A stretch of 64,000 bases of DNA, from the NCBI RefSeq assembly GCF_019565505.1, contig NZ_CP067378.1, positions 2,356,001 to 2,420,000 on the forward strand, written 5' to 3'. Shown here piece after piece: positions 19,912 to 28,966 of this stretch. The DNA comes from Flavobacterium davisii (GTDB lineage: Bacteria; Bacteroidota; Bacteroidia; Flavobacteriales; Flavobacteriaceae). The stretch's first letter is position 1. Every line of letters begins with the position of its first letter. The notes beneath the pieces were generated by a model, which was not told the origin of the DNA, did no database searches, and worked only from the letters and a program-made list of their open reading frames with translations. The position numbers and the translations under genes were made by a program.

Positions 19912-20115
19912 CTTTAGATTGCGTATTAGACTTCGTTTTGAAACAAAATTTGGCAATAAATTCAAATGCTCACGGAAAATTTTAGAAGATGAAATAGTCC
20001 GCTATTTCGATGAATAAAAATGGAGTACATGCTTAAATTGGAAGAAAAATAAAGAGGAATAGATTTACTTCGTCTATTCGCTACGCTCGGGTCTAATGCG
20101 GAATTTGAGGTTAAG
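19912..20115. repeat. Repeat family A, full-length copy A3
   Basis: It shares with A1 the left end (TTGCGTATTAGACTTCGTTTTG), the interior (ATTCAAATGCTCACGGAAAATT, GAAGAAAAATAAAGAGGAATAG) and the right end (GTCTAATGCGGAATTTGAGG). The ends are inverted repeats. No ORF is inside. Confidence 0.85.
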
Positions 20116-20124
20116 CGGCACAGT

Positions 20125-20232
20125 TTGTTACTAATTCCTTTAGGAGGTGTGGGGATAAAAGGTTTGATTAATCAAATTTCGGGTAGAATAGCCATGTTAA
20201 AAAGAATTAAAAATAGAGCAAAAACGAAATGA
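20125..20232 (+). pseudogene. Possible 3' gene fragment downstream of repeat A3
   Basis: An open frame without a start codon translates to LLLIPLGGVGIKGLINQISG and then RIAMLKRIKNRAKTK before TGA. It looks like a genuine C-terminus and resembles the C-terminus of the ORF at 19499-19867. Its 5' part would lie where repeat A3 now sits. It is too short to be sure. Confidence 0.3.
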
Positions 20233-20446
20233 ACTATGCCCATCTAAAATTAGTTTTAAAAGATGCTTTTTTTACAAATGTCTTAAAAATAACTAACAAT
20301 TATTTAAGTAGTTTGTTCTTCCGAAAATCCTGCTGTAATTCAAAAAAAAATAATTCAAAAAAATATGGATCTTTGCGTTCAGATTTAATTAATTTACCCT
20401 TTAAATACAAAGAAATAATTGCCCTTCAAAATAATACTTTTATAAA

Positions 20447-20944
20447 ATGATAAAAAAAATTACGTTATTTTTAATAACCCTTTTGTTCTTAAGCTCCTTT
20501 ATGATACATAAGTTTTATGTGTCTATATATCAGATTAGTTATGTGCCTGAAAAAAAAAGACTTCAGATAATAACCCGAATTTTTATAGATGATTTTAATC
20601 AAGCCTTGTTATCTAAATACCACGTAAAAACTGCTTTAGGAGAAAAAGAAGAGACAGAAAAAGATGTAGTGTTTATGAAAAAATATATACAAGAAACATT
20701 TAAGATAAAAATAAATGGAAAATCAGAAACCTTGTATTTTGTACAAAAAGAAATAGAAGCAAATGTCTTAGTAGGATATTATAAAATTGAAAACATATCA
20801 AAACTAAAAGTTCTTGAAATAGAAAATAATGCTCTCTTAGAATTGAATGATGAACAACAAAATATTATTCATATAAACAATAAAGGAATTAAAAATAGTT
20901 TTTTGTTTTCAGGTAATAATATAAATGGAGTGTTAAAGTATTGA
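20447..20944 (+). CDS. DUF6702 family protein
   Basis: 165 residues with an N-terminal signal peptide or anchor (residues 1-19), followed by the family signature HKFYVSIYQISYVPEKKRLQ (residues 21-40) and RIFIDDFNQAL. In Flavobacteriia this family is commonly found next to an M1 aminopeptidase gene, as here. It is probably periplasmic; its function is unknown. The first Met follows the signal rule well, so this start is likely. Confidence 0.8.
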   Translation: MIKKITLFLITLLFLSSFMIHKFYVSIYQISYVPEKKRLQIITRIFIDDFNQALLSKYHVKTALGEKEETEKDVVFMKKYIQETFKIKINGKSETLYFVQKEIEANVLVGYYKIENISKLKVLEIENNALLELNDEQQNIIHINNKGIKNSFLFSGNNINGVLKY

Positions 20945-20990
20945 TAAATGTTTAAGAAAATTAAAAAAAGAATTTATTTTTAGCCTTTTA

Positions 20991-21060
20991 AACCCAGATT
21001 TCGCATTAGACTTCGTTGAAAATAAAGAGGAATAGATTTCCAATGCCGAATTTGAGTTAA
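20991..21060. repeat. Repeat family A, short copy A4
   Basis: Only 70 bp. The left end AACCCAGATTTCGCATTAGA and the right end CAATGCCGAATTTGAGTTAA are present, with the short central block AATAAAGAGGAATAGATT. The bulk of the interior is missing. It lies between the DUF6702 and M1 genes, which otherwise look like one operon. Confidence 0.8.
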
Positions 21061-21099
21061 AATTAGAAAATTAAAGTACCAACCAATTTTAATTAAAAA

Positions 21100-23344
21100 A
21101 TGAAAAAATTAACGTCTCTAGTAGTTGCGTTATTCTCTACTTTTTTAGGAGTGGCTCAAGAATTACAAAGTAAGTCCAAATCAGAAACTCATACAGATCA
21201 AAGTAAGTTTCGTCAAATGTATGATCTGATGGCTACTCCCAATATGTATCGTACTGCTTCAGGAGCTCCGGGTCCTGAATATTACCAACAACGAGCAGAC
21301 TATAAAATGGATATTGAGTTAGATGATAAAAAAGCGCGTTTGTATGGAATAGAAACTATTACCTATACTAATAATGCAAAAGAATCATTAGATTATTTAT
21401 GGGTACAATTAGATCAAAATCTTTTTTCTAAAACATCTAAAACACCTCTGGTAAAAAGCGAAAAAAATAGATCCTGCTATAAGTGCTAGAGCCTTTTCTA
21501 GATCGTATATGGAAGAAAAATTTGATGGCGGTTTCAAAATAGAATATATAAAAGATGTTGCAGGGCAAGCGGTTCCGTACACTATAAACGAAACCATGAT
21601 GCGTATTAACTTAAAAACACCTTTGGCAAAAGGACAAAAATTTATCTTTACTATAAAATGGTGGTACAATGTAGGAAACTATATGGTTGATGGTGGTCGT
21701 AGTGGTTATGAGCAATTTCCTGATGGAAACCGATTGTATGTATTAGCACAATTTTTTCCCCGTATGGCAGTCTATAATGATGTAGAAGGTTGGCAAAATA
21801 TGCAATTTTGGGGACAAGGAGAATTTGCTTTGCCTTTCGGAAATTATGAAGTAAATATAACCGTACCAGCGGATCATATTATGGAAGCTACAGGGACTTT
21901 GCAAAATAAAGTAGAAGTGTTAACATCTATTCAGTTACAACGTTATTTACAAGCAGAAAAAACGTTTGATAAACCTGTGATTATTGCTACGCAAGAAGAA
22001 GCAATAGAAAGAGAAAAAACATGGTCAGATAAAAAGAAAGTATGGCGTTTTAAAGCTGAGAATGTACGTGATTTTGGAATATCTACTTCTCGAAAATTTA
22101 TTTTAGATGCCATGGCCGTTCAGTTAGGAGAAAAAAAGGTAATGGCTACCTCTATCTATCCAAAAGAAGGGAATCCATTATGGGAGCAATATTCTACTAA
22201 AATAGTAGCACATACACTTAAGAGTTATTCTGCAAAAACATTTGATTATCCTTATCCCAAAGCGGTTTCAGTTAACGCCCAAGATCAAGGGATGGAATAT
22301 CCAATGATTTGTTGGAATTTTGGAAGACCTGATGAGAAAGGAAATTATTCAGATCATTTAAAATACGGTATGATGGGCGTTATAATTCATGAAGTAGGAC
22401 ATAATTTCTTTCCTATGATCGTAAATTCAGATGAACGTCAATGGACTTGGATGGATGAAGGACTCAATACTTTTTTAGAATATTTAGCAGAAATAGAGTG
22501 GGATCCTAATTTTCCAACAGATCGAGGACCAGCCAAAATGATTATTCCTTATATGAGCGGAGATCAAAACGGTATAGAACCTATTATGTCCAATTCAGAA
22601 GTTATTAAGCAATTTGGAAATAACGCGTATGGTAAACCAGCAACAGGTTTGAATATTTTGAGAGAAACGATCATGGGACACGAACTTTTTGATTACGCAT
22701 TCAAAACTTATGCCAATCGTTGGAAATTTAAACACCCTACTCCAGAAGACTTTTTTAGAACAATGGAAGACGCTTCAGGAGTTGATTTAGATTGGTTTTG
22801 GCGTGGGTGGTTTTATACAACAGATTATAATGATATAGGAGTTAAAGAAGTTAAACAATTCTTTGTAACAAATGATGAGCCAGTAGGTCTTAAAGCACAA
22901 GAAATAACACGAAAAAATCGTTTTAAAGCATCAGGACCTAAAGTCTATATGATAGATAAAACAAGCGTTGATTTTAAACCAGAAATGGATAAATCGTTTG
23001 ATGCGAAAGAAATTAAAACATTAGAAGAGTTTGTAAATAAAAATTTCACAACAGAAGAAAAAGCTAAATTAATAGCCCCTAAATATTTTTATCAAGTAAC
23101 TTTTGATAAACCGGGAGGTTTAGTTATGCCTTTATTGGTTGAAATCACTTATGAAGACGGAACAATAGAAAATTATAAATTTCCAGCTCAAATTTGGTTG
23201 AAAAATGATAAAGAAGTCTCACGTGTCTTCCCAACTCAAAAAATTATCAAAAAAATAAAAGTAGATCCTAAAGAAGAAACAGCAGACATAAATATTTATA
23301 ATAATACTTGGCCTAAAGAAGAAATGAAATCTAAATTTGATTAA
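21100..23344 (+). CDS. M1 family metallopeptidase (one frame break)
   Basis: About 748 codons. The signal peptide (residues 1-19, ending GVAQ) directs it out of the cytoplasm. The gluzincin motif VIIHEVGHNFFP, with the second-metal Glu in WTWMDEGLNTFLEY 18 residues later, defines the zinc site. The WNFGRP segment replaces the usual GAMEN motif. It is likely a periplasmic or surface aminopeptidase of the flavobacterial M1 subgroup. The frame breaks at a run of seven A (21461-21467); six A give SEKIDPAISARAFSRSYMEE. Confidence 0.88.
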
Positions 23345-23348
23345 AAAT

Positions 23349-23376
23349 AAAGAGAGTTGTATTGACTCTCTTTATA
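23349..23376 (+). terminator. Terminator after the M1 peptidase gene
   Basis: The 9-bp stem AAAGAGAGT/ACTCTCTTT lies 5 bp past the stop codon. The following T run is short. Confidence 0.6.
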
Positions 23377-23684
23377 CTTGTTTTCTTGCGAATGATATCA
23401 GACTGTGAAAAATCGCTCTTTATTAATACATTTCATCACGCCAAATTAATATAACATTGTTTTGAACGGTATAATAATTAGAAGTTACTTTGTTTTCTAA
23501 ATGGACTTAATGTAAAAGATTACAGAAATTTTATGGATGAGTTGTATTACTTCAAAAAAGGATCTCCCTTTTTAGCAATCTATTTTTTTAGTTATACTCA
23601 AAGAAGTTTAGGCATTTTGTAACAGATAAATATAGAATGATAAGTTTTTTATTTCTTTTAACGTGTATTCATTAAATTTCTATT
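23377..23684. other. Non-coding spacer before tatA
   Basis: No ORF, RNA or repeat is visible in this stretch; only the tatA promoter element lies at its right edge. Confidence 0.5.
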
Positions 23685-23692
23685 TACCTTTG
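23685..23692 (+). promoter_or_regulatory. Promoter -7 element of tatA
   Basis: TACCTTTG matches TAnnTTTG and lies 21 bp before the ATG of tatA. Confidence 0.65.
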
Positions 23693-23713
23693 TAAAAAGC
23701 AAAAAAAAAGAGT

Positions 23714-24061
23714 ATGTTCGGAATTGGCGGAGGTGAGTTAATATTTATTATCTTCATAGCACTCATGTTATTTGGCGCAGATAAAATACCTGATATAGCA
23801 CGTACTTTAGGTAAAGGAATGGCGCAGTTGAAAAATGCGACCAATGATATTAAATCAGAAATTCAAAACAGTACTACTGGAAAAGAAATTAGTCAGATGA
23901 CAACTGATTTTTCTAAAGAAGTGGAAAGTATAAAACAAAATGTGCAAGATCGTATCATGAAAGATGTTCCGGTTCAAAATCCTTTAGATATTACAGAAGA
24001 AATAAATGAGGTAAAAGAGAATTTTGAAGATTTAACCGGTCCTATAAAACGCCAGATGTAA
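23714..24061 (+). CDS. tatA: Sec-independent protein translocase subunit TatA/TatB family
   Basis: 115 residues. The N-terminal membrane helix and hinge are typical (ELIFIIFIALMLFGADKIPD, residues 8-27), followed by the amphipathic helix (IARTLGKGMAQLKNATNDI) and a charged tail. It forms part of the channel that exports folded proteins with twin-arginine signals. The tail is long for TatA and could indicate TatB-like function, but Bacteroidetes usually have only TatA-type proteins. The stop codon overlaps the next start as TAATG. Confidence 0.9.
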   Translation: MFGIGGGELIFIIFIALMLFGADKIPDIARTLGKGMAQLKNATNDIKSEIQNSTTGKEISQMTTDFSKEVESIKQNVQDRIMKDVPVQNPLDITEEINEVKENFEDLTGPIKRQM

Positions 24062-24624
24062 TGTTAAAGCATATAATAGAATTAGATAAACAACTTTTTA
24101 TTTTTTTAAACAATTTAGGGTCGGAACCATTTGATGGTTTTTGGTTATTTGTGACGAAGCAATTTCATTGGACCCCTTTTTTTATAGCTATGTTATATTT
24201 AGTCTATAAAAAAGTAGGTGGATGGAAGCCTTTTTTAATAGTTATAGTTACTATTGCTTTACTAGTTGCTGTAACGGATCAGTTTACGAATCTTGTAAAA
24301 GAAGTAGTTCAGCGTCTACGTCCTTGTAGTACTCCTGAATTAAAAGGAATGATACGAATAGTAAAAAGTAGTGATACATTTAGTTTTTTTTCAGGACATG
24401 CCGCCAATTCTATGGCAACTACCGTTTTTGTATACTTAATTCTTAAAAAAAAATATAAATACGCGTATCTACTTTTCTTTTTTCCTTTAATTTTTGCCTA
24501 CAGTCGTATTTATCTAGGATTACACTATCCAATTGATATTTTAACAGGTTATGTAGTAGGGGGCATTTTAGGGCTGTCCTTTAATATATTATATCGTAAA
24601 TGGGTAACAAAAAATGAGCAGTAG
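24061..24624 (+). CDS. PAP2 superfamily membrane phosphatase
   Basis: 187 residues with five to six membrane segments. The acid-phosphatase signature is complete: KEVVQRLRP (motif 1), FSGHAANS (motif 2, catalytic His) and SRIYLGLHYPIDI (motif 3, with Arg, His and Asp). Candidate substrates are undecaprenyl pyrophosphate, phosphatidic acid or lipid A phosphates; the sequence does not decide. It is translationally coupled to tatA by a 1-bp overlap and converges with the methyltransferase gene 1 bp away. Confidence 0.88.
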   Translation: MLKHIIELDKQLFIFLNNLGSEPFDGFWLFVTKQFHWTPFFIAMLYLVYKKVGGWKPFLIVIVTIALLVAVTDQFTNLVKEVVQRLRPCSTPELKGMIRIVKSSDTFSFFSGHAANSMATTVFVYLILKKKYKYAYLLFFFPLIFAYSRIYLGLHYPIDILTGYVVGGILGLSFNILYRKWVTKNEQ

Positions 24625-24625
24625 T

Positions 24626-25267
24626 TTATAAAACTCTGCTCACAGTTAATCCATCTCTTATAGGGAGTAAAACAGTTTCTACTCTAGGATCCTCTTTCAA
24701 AAGCTGGTTGTATTCTAATAAAACGCGGGTGCTTTTATCATTAGTCTTTACTTCTTCTAGTACTTTGCCACTCCATAAGACGTTATCTGATAAAATAATA
24801 CCACCAGAACGCATCATAGGAATAATGAGATTAAAATAATTAATGTAATTTTCCTTGTCGGCATCTATAAAAACCAAGTCAAAAGATTTATTCAAAGAAG
24901 GAATAACGTCCAATGCGTTTCCTAAATGCTGTTGTATTTGAGCCGCCCAAGATGATTGATCAAAATATTTTTTTTGAAAATCGAAAAGCTCTTCATTATT
25001 ATCTATAGTGTCAAGTGTACCATTTTTAGTAAGCCCTTCAGCCAAGCATAAAGCAGCATACCCTGTATAAGTTCCTATTTCAAGAATAGCATTAGGTCTA
25101 ATTAATTTAGATAACATGCTTAAAACACGTCCCTGAAAATGACCACTTATCATGCGTGGTTGTAGTATTTTTTGATGAGTTTCTTTGTTTAAACGAGCTA
25201 ATAATTCAGGTTCATTTTCGCTGTGATGCGCTACGTAATTTTCTAATTCTTCTGAAATGAAATGCAT
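24626..25267 (-). CDS. Class I SAM-dependent O-methyltransferase
   Basis: 213 residues. SAM-binding motif I is ILEIGTYTGYAALCLAEGL (about residues 61-79), and FDLVFIDADKENY (about residues 128-140) holds the metal-binding Asp of the catechol/caffeoyl-CoA O-methyltransferase family (Methyltransf_3). The second acidic site is SDNVLWSGKV. It probably methylates a small phenolic molecule or a tRNA base, as some family members do. The gene ends 1 bp from the PAP2 stop codon; repeat B2 lies upstream. Confidence 0.9.
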   Translation of the reverse strand: MHFISEELENYVAHHSENEPELLARLNKETHQKILQPRMISGHFQGRVLSMLSKLIRPNAILEIGTYTGYAALCLAEGLTKNGTLDTIDNNEELFDFQKKYFDQSSWAAQIQQHLGNALDVIPSLNKSFDLVFIDADKENYINYFNLIIPMMRSGGIILSDNVLWSGKVLEEVKTNDKSTRVLLEYNQLLKEDPRVETVLLPIRDGLTVSRVL

Positions 25268-25321
25268 AATTTTTAATTGTCAAATACAGTGAGCAAAAAT
25301 ACAAAGTATTATATAAAAAAA

Positions 25322-25481
25322 AGAGGCTGTCCTAAAAAGTCGCGATCTTGTCATTTTCAATCAAAGGGGAAAATCACATAATGCTAATAATGTGACTTGT
25401 CCCACCTGTTTGAACAAAGCTCTCGAGTTTCCTGTTGTCTAATTGATGGGCTAGGTGTTTGTTTTACTTTTCAAGCCCCTA
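25322..25481. repeat. Repeat family B, copy B2
   Basis: It starts AGAGGCTGTCCTAAAAAGTC and contains GCGATCTTGTCATTTT and AATCACATAATGCTAATAATG, in the same order as the copy at 27628. The right end (TCAAGCCCC) is a poor complement of the left. It is non-coding and lies between the O-methyltransferase and nitronate monooxygenase-like genes. Confidence 0.65.
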
Positions 25482-25492
25482 TTTTAGAAGTT

Positions 25493-26444
25493 CTATTTAA
25501 TTAGACTTTCTATGATTTTTTGTACAGGTTCAATTGATTTAGAATATTCTATCGTTGGTCCGGCAACCCATACTGTTTTATAAGTTGCTTGGGTAGCTGC
25601 TTTTGTTACGGCGTTATTACCAATCATAAATCGAATTAATTTTGCCCATTTTTTTAAACGTTTGTTTGTGTTTAAAAAACGTTCTAACCAATTTAACTTT
25701 GTACCTATTTTTTGAACATAAGGGGTGTTGATGACAGTACAAGGTGTTCCTGAAATTTTTTCAGTCATTACAATATCTTTTGCTCCATAATCTACACAAG
25801 CTTGCTTGTACTCTTGAGATACTCCCGCTTCGATAGAAGGAATAAAAAGACTTCCTATTGAAACGCCAATGGCACCATAACCAAGCATTTTGTCTAAATT
25901 TTCTTTGCATCCAACTCCACCAGCAGAAATTACAGGTAAAGAAGTATTTTCATCTAATAATTTAATTAATTTTTCAGGATCTACGTCGCCTCTGTGTCCA
26001 CCAGCCTGATTGTTCACGGCTATAATAGCATCTGCTTTTAAACTTTCTACTTTTTTAGCAAATTTAAGATCCGTGACATCACAAAAAACTTTAACACCTG
26101 CTTTATGGGCTTCCTGTATAGTTTCCTCAGGACTCCCCAAAGAAGTAATGATAAAATCCACTTTTTTCTTCACAAAGAACTCTTAATTGTTCTTTGTACT
26201 TAATATTTGATTTGTTTACGATTAAGTTAAAACCAAAACTGCCCCCTTTTACTTTAGCTGCTTTTAGTTCCTGTATAGCTTTCTTTAGCTCTTCAAGTGT
26301 GCGGTAGTTTAAGGCTGGTATACAGCCCGCAACTCCTGCTTTCATTCCTTCTATTACCATAGTTGTATTAGAAACTAAGAACATAGGTGCCATTATGATA
26401 GGGTATTTTATATCTAATAATTCGGTTAATGTAGTCTTTGCCAT
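25493..26444 (-). CDS. Nitronate monooxygenase / FabK-like flavin enzyme (one frame break)
   Basis: About 317 codons from the ATG at 26444 (MAKTTLTELLDIKYPIIMAP), which fits the family start. It is a TIM-barrel FMN protein: YPIIMAPMFLVSN, AGVAGCIPALNYR, then NNQAGGHRGDVDPEK and LPVISAGGVGCKENLDKM, with IGSLFIPS as the phosphate loop. The AGGH-R motif is typical of nitronate monooxygenases; enoyl-ACP reductase FabK is the main alternative. The frame is lost in a run of six T on the plus strand (26162-26167). Five restore CEEKVDFIITSLGSPEE. Confidence 0.85.
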
Positions 26445-26548
26445 AATTGTAAATTTGACCAAATATAAGAAAAAAATATTATGCTTGCATATAAAAAAAG
26501 AAGCTTTTTAGAAAATAATCTTTGTTAATAGTATATAAGATTTGATAT

Positions 26549-26575
26549 TTGAAAAATTAAGAATTCTTATCTTTG
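26549..26575 (+). promoter_or_regulatory. Promoter of rlmN, possibly for a leaderless mRNA
   Basis: TTG at 26549-26551, a 16-bp spacer and TATCTTTG at 26568-26575. The ATG of rlmN begins 4 bp after this element. Since the -7 element ends only a few bases before the transcript start, the mRNA probably begins at or next to the start codon. Confidence 0.75.
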
Positions 26576-26579
26576 CTCC

Positions 26580-27623
26580 ATGCAGATAGAAAAAAGAGAC
26601 ATACGCGCATTAAGTAAGGAAGAATTACGAACATTTTTTGTATCCAAAGGAGATAAAGCTTTTAGGGGAAATCAAGTTTATGAATGGTTGTGGCAAAAAA
26701 AAGCGCATAAATTTGAAGATATGACAAGTCTTTCTAAAGCTACTAGGGAAATGTTAGAACAAAATTTTGTAATTCAACACATAGAGGTAGATCAAATGCA
26801 AAGGAGCGAAGATGGAACTGTAAAAAATGCAGTGCGTTTGCATGATGGATTAGTAGTTGAATCCGTATTAATTCCTACAGAAACCCGAACAACAGCATGT
26901 GTGTCCAGCCAAGTTGGATGTAGTTTAGATTGTAATTTTTGTGCAACAGCTCAATTAAAGAGAATGCGTAATTTAGAGCCGGGTGAAATTTATGATCAAG
27001 TAGCCGCTATAGATTCGGAAAGTCGTTTGTATTATAATCGTCCATTGTCCAATATTGTTTTTATGGGAATGGGAGAGCCTTTAATGAACTATCCTAACGT
27101 AATGAAAGCTATTGACAAAATAACATCATCAGAAGGATTAGGAATGTCGCCTAAACGAATTACAGTTTCTACATCAGGAATTTCTAAAATGATAAAAAAA
27201 ATGGCAGATGACGATGTGAAATTTAAATTGGCAGTTTCTTTACATTCAGCCATTGAAGAAATTAGAAATCAAATTATGCCCTTTACTAAAAATTTTCCAT
27301 TAACAGATTTGCGAGAGGCTTTAGAATATTGGTATAAAAAAACAAAGAGCAAAGTAACTTATGAATATGTTGTATGGAAAGGAATTAATGATGATAAAAA
27401 ATCAATAGATGCTTTAGTGAAATTTAGTAAGTACGTTCCTTGTAAAGTTAATTTAATAGAATATAACCCAATAGATCAAGGTGCTTTTCAGCAGGCATCT
27501 GAGCAAGTAATAAATCAATATATAAAAGCTTTAGAAGCGGTTGATGTGGTGGTAAAAGTGCGCAGAAGTAGAGGGAAAGATATAGATGCTGCTTGTGGAC
27601 AATTAGCAAATAAAGAAATTTAA
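26580..27623 (+). CDS. rlmN: 23S rRNA (adenine2503-C2)-methyltransferase
   Basis: 347 residues. The radical SAM cluster motif CSLDCNFCATAQ (three Cys, about residues 118-126), the GEPLMNYPNV segment and PFTKNFPLTDLREALEYW match RlmN. CGQLA near the C-terminus holds the second conserved Cys, which becomes methylated. The enzyme methylates A2503 of 23S rRNA and A37 of some tRNAs. The promoter lies so close that the transcript looks leaderless. Repeat B3 follows and separates it from the convergent gldA. Confidence 0.96.
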   Translation: MQIEKRDIRALSKEELRTFFVSKGDKAFRGNQVYEWLWQKKAHKFEDMTSLSKATREMLEQNFVIQHIEVDQMQRSEDGTVKNAVRLHDGLVVESVLIPTETRTTACVSSQVGCSLDCNFCATAQLKRMRNLEPGEIYDQVAAIDSESRLYYNRPLSNIVFMGMGEPLMNYPNVMKAIDKITSSEGLGMSPKRITVSTSGISKMIKKMADDDVKFKLAVSLHSAIEEIRNQIMPFTKNFPLTDLREALEYWYKKTKSKVTYEYVVWKGINDDKKSIDALVKFSKYVPCKVNLIEYNPIDQGAFQQASEQVINQYIKALEAVDVVVKVRRSRGKDIDAACGQLANKEI

Positions 27624-27627
27624 GAAA

Positions 27628-27796
27628 AGAGGCTTTCTAAAAGGTCATAATCTTATCATTTTGATAAAGGGAGACCTGATGGCTTTGCTCGAATAGGCGA
27701 AGCAAATCACATCACATAATGCTGATAGTGTGACTTTTTCTATGGTTAAAGTAATATGATGCTACACCTTGAATTTTGATTTTTTGTAAAGCCTCT
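27628..27796. repeat. Repeat family B, copy B3
   Basis: A 169-bp element bounded by perfect 9-bp inverted ends, AGAGGCTTT and AAAGCCTCT. Inside are TCTAAAAGGTCATAATCTTATCATTTT and CATAATGCTGATAGTGTGACTT, shared with B1 and B2, plus a small hairpin (GCTTTGCTCGAATAGGCGAAGC). It fills the gap between convergent rlmN and gldA and may double as a terminator. Confidence 0.75.
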
Positions 27797-27804
27797 TTTT
27801 AAAG

Positions 27805-28698
27805 TTATTTAGTTTTTTCTCTAAAAATACTTTCTAAGTTTTTATTTTTCTGAGAAAGTTGTAACATTTTTAATCCATTAAGTTGTGCAAAATCAAATAG
27901 GTCAGAACGCATATCTTTTTCCGAATTAAAGGTTAATTCCCAGTAATTTTCGTTTTTAGTATAAGAAATAATGTTAGGTATTTGATGAATCAATGACTCT
28001 TCAAATTTTTGGTCAAATTCAACCTCTATTATTTGCTCATTAGCTTCAGTAATTAAGTGTTCAATTTGATTATCGGCCACAATTTTGCCTTGATTAATAA
28101 TAATCACACGATCGCAAATAGCCTCTACTTCTTGCATAATATGAGTAGAAAGAAAAACGGTTTTATCTTTTCCAATATTTTTAATTAAATCGCGAATTTC
28201 AATGATCTGATTAGGGTCTAATCCTGTTGTAGGTTCATCTAAAATAAGAACTGCTGGATTATGTAATAATGCGGTTGCCAAACCTACACGTTGTCTATAT
28301 CCTTTAGAAAGCTGTCCGATTTTTTTATGACTTTCACGTGTTAAACCCGTAAGGGAAATTACGTCTTCTATGCGAGACCGGTTTACCTTATATACATCGG
28401 CATTAAAGTTTAAATATTCACGAACATAAAGATCTAAATATAAAGGATTGTGTTCTGGTAGATATCCTACTGATTTTTGAACATCAATTGTTTGAGTGTT
28501 TACATCAAATCCATTTACTTTTGCAAGCCCTCCATCTGAATTGATATAAGTTGTTAAGATTTTCATTAAGGTCGATTTTCCTGCCCCATTTGGACCTAAG
28601 AAACCAACAATTTCACCTTTGTTTACCTTAAACGAAATATTGTCTAAAGCTTTTTGAGAACCATAACTTTTAGAAATATTTTGAACCTCTATAGACAT
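27805..28698 (-). CDS. gldA: Gliding motility ABC transporter ATP-binding subunit GldA
   Basis: 297 residues. Walker A GFLGPNGAGKSTLMKIL (about residues 32-48), the Q-loop region GYLPEHNPLYLDLYVREYL, the signature QLSKGYRQRVGLA, Walker B VLILDEPTTGLDP and the switch His in LSTHIMQEVEAICD are all present. The extended C-terminal domain ending LQLSQKNKNLESIFREKTK is that of GldA. With GldF and GldG (not in this window) it forms an ABC transporter required for gliding in Flavobacterium; its cargo is unknown. It is divergent from the aromatic operon leader. Confidence 0.92.
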   Translation of the reverse strand: MSIEVQNISKSYGSQKALDNISFKVNKGEIVGFLGPNGAGKSTLMKILTTYINSDGGLAKVNGFDVNTQTIDVQKSVGYLPEHNPLYLDLYVREYLNFNADVYKVNRSRIEDVISLTGLTRESHKKIGQLSKGYRQRVGLATALLHNPAVLILDEPTTGLDPNQIIEIRDLIKNIGKDKTVFLSTHIMQEVEAICDRVIIINQGKIVADNQIEHLITEANEQIIEVEFDQKFEESLIHQIPNIISYTKNENYWELTFNSEKDMRSDLFDFAQLNGLKMLQLSQKNKNLESIFREKTK

Positions 28699-28803
28699 AA
28701 ATTATTAACTATTTAAGACAAAAATAAGAAAAACACTCAAAAAGATTTAAATAGTTTTCTTTTTTGAAAAAAATACTAATTTAGCCAAACGCAAAAAAAA
28801 CGT

Positions 28804-28881
28804 ATGAACTGTTTAGTAACATTGTATAGCAACTTTTTTTATTACTTCTTTTGGAAAGGAGAGGGATTGTTATGGTGTTAA
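28804..28881 (+). CDS. Aromatic leader peptide of the pheA operon
   Basis: A 25-codon ORF (ATG 28804, TAA 28879) rich in aromatic residues. Phe-Phe-Tyr-Tyr-Phe-Phe-Trp occupies residues 11-17, with further Tyr at 8 and Trp at 24. Nine of 25 residues are aromatic, which chance would hardly give right upstream of a Phe biosynthesis gene and a terminator. By analogy with PheL of enterobacteria, a ribosome short of charged tRNA-Phe, -Tyr or -Trp would stall at codons 11-17 and change the folding of the RNA downstream. The peptide itself is probably degraded. The start codon is inferred; a later start would lose the logic. Confidence 0.75.
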   Translation: MNCLVTLYSNFFYYFFWKGEGLLWC

Positions 28882-28944
28882 CTGAATAAGTTTAGATTTA
28901 CAATACTATACAATCCCGAAGTAAAAAGCTTCGGGATTTTTTTT
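28863..28944 (+). promoter_or_regulatory. Transcription attenuator of the pheA operon
   Basis: The terminator is a 10-bp stem, AATCCCGAAG (28912-28921) with CTTCGGGATT (28929-28938), followed by T at 28937-28944. The antiterminator is GGGATTGT (28863-28870, inside the last leader codons), which is the exact complement of ACAATCCC (28910-28917), overlapping the left arm of the terminator. A ribosome at the leader stop codon would cover 28863-28870 and let the terminator form; one stalled at the aromatic codons (28834-28854) would leave it free. A second complement of the same region, ATTGTATAG at 28821-28829 with CTATACAAT at 28906-28914, lies before the stall codons. Confidence 0.78.
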
Positions 28945-28966
28945 ATTAATTTTTTATCAAAGGCGT

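Noticed and set aside
20229..20450. A 73-codon ORF just before the DUF6702 gene, with a 4-bp ATGA overlap
   Set aside because: The composition is random-like, with Lys/Asn runs from poly-A; no signal or domain. The overlap is probably chance.
28877..28885. GTTAACTGA, identical to the LytTR box, at the end of the aromatic leader ORF
   Set aside because: There is no second box 12 bp away and no TAnnTTTG 25 bp further; it contains the leader stop codon and is best seen as chance.
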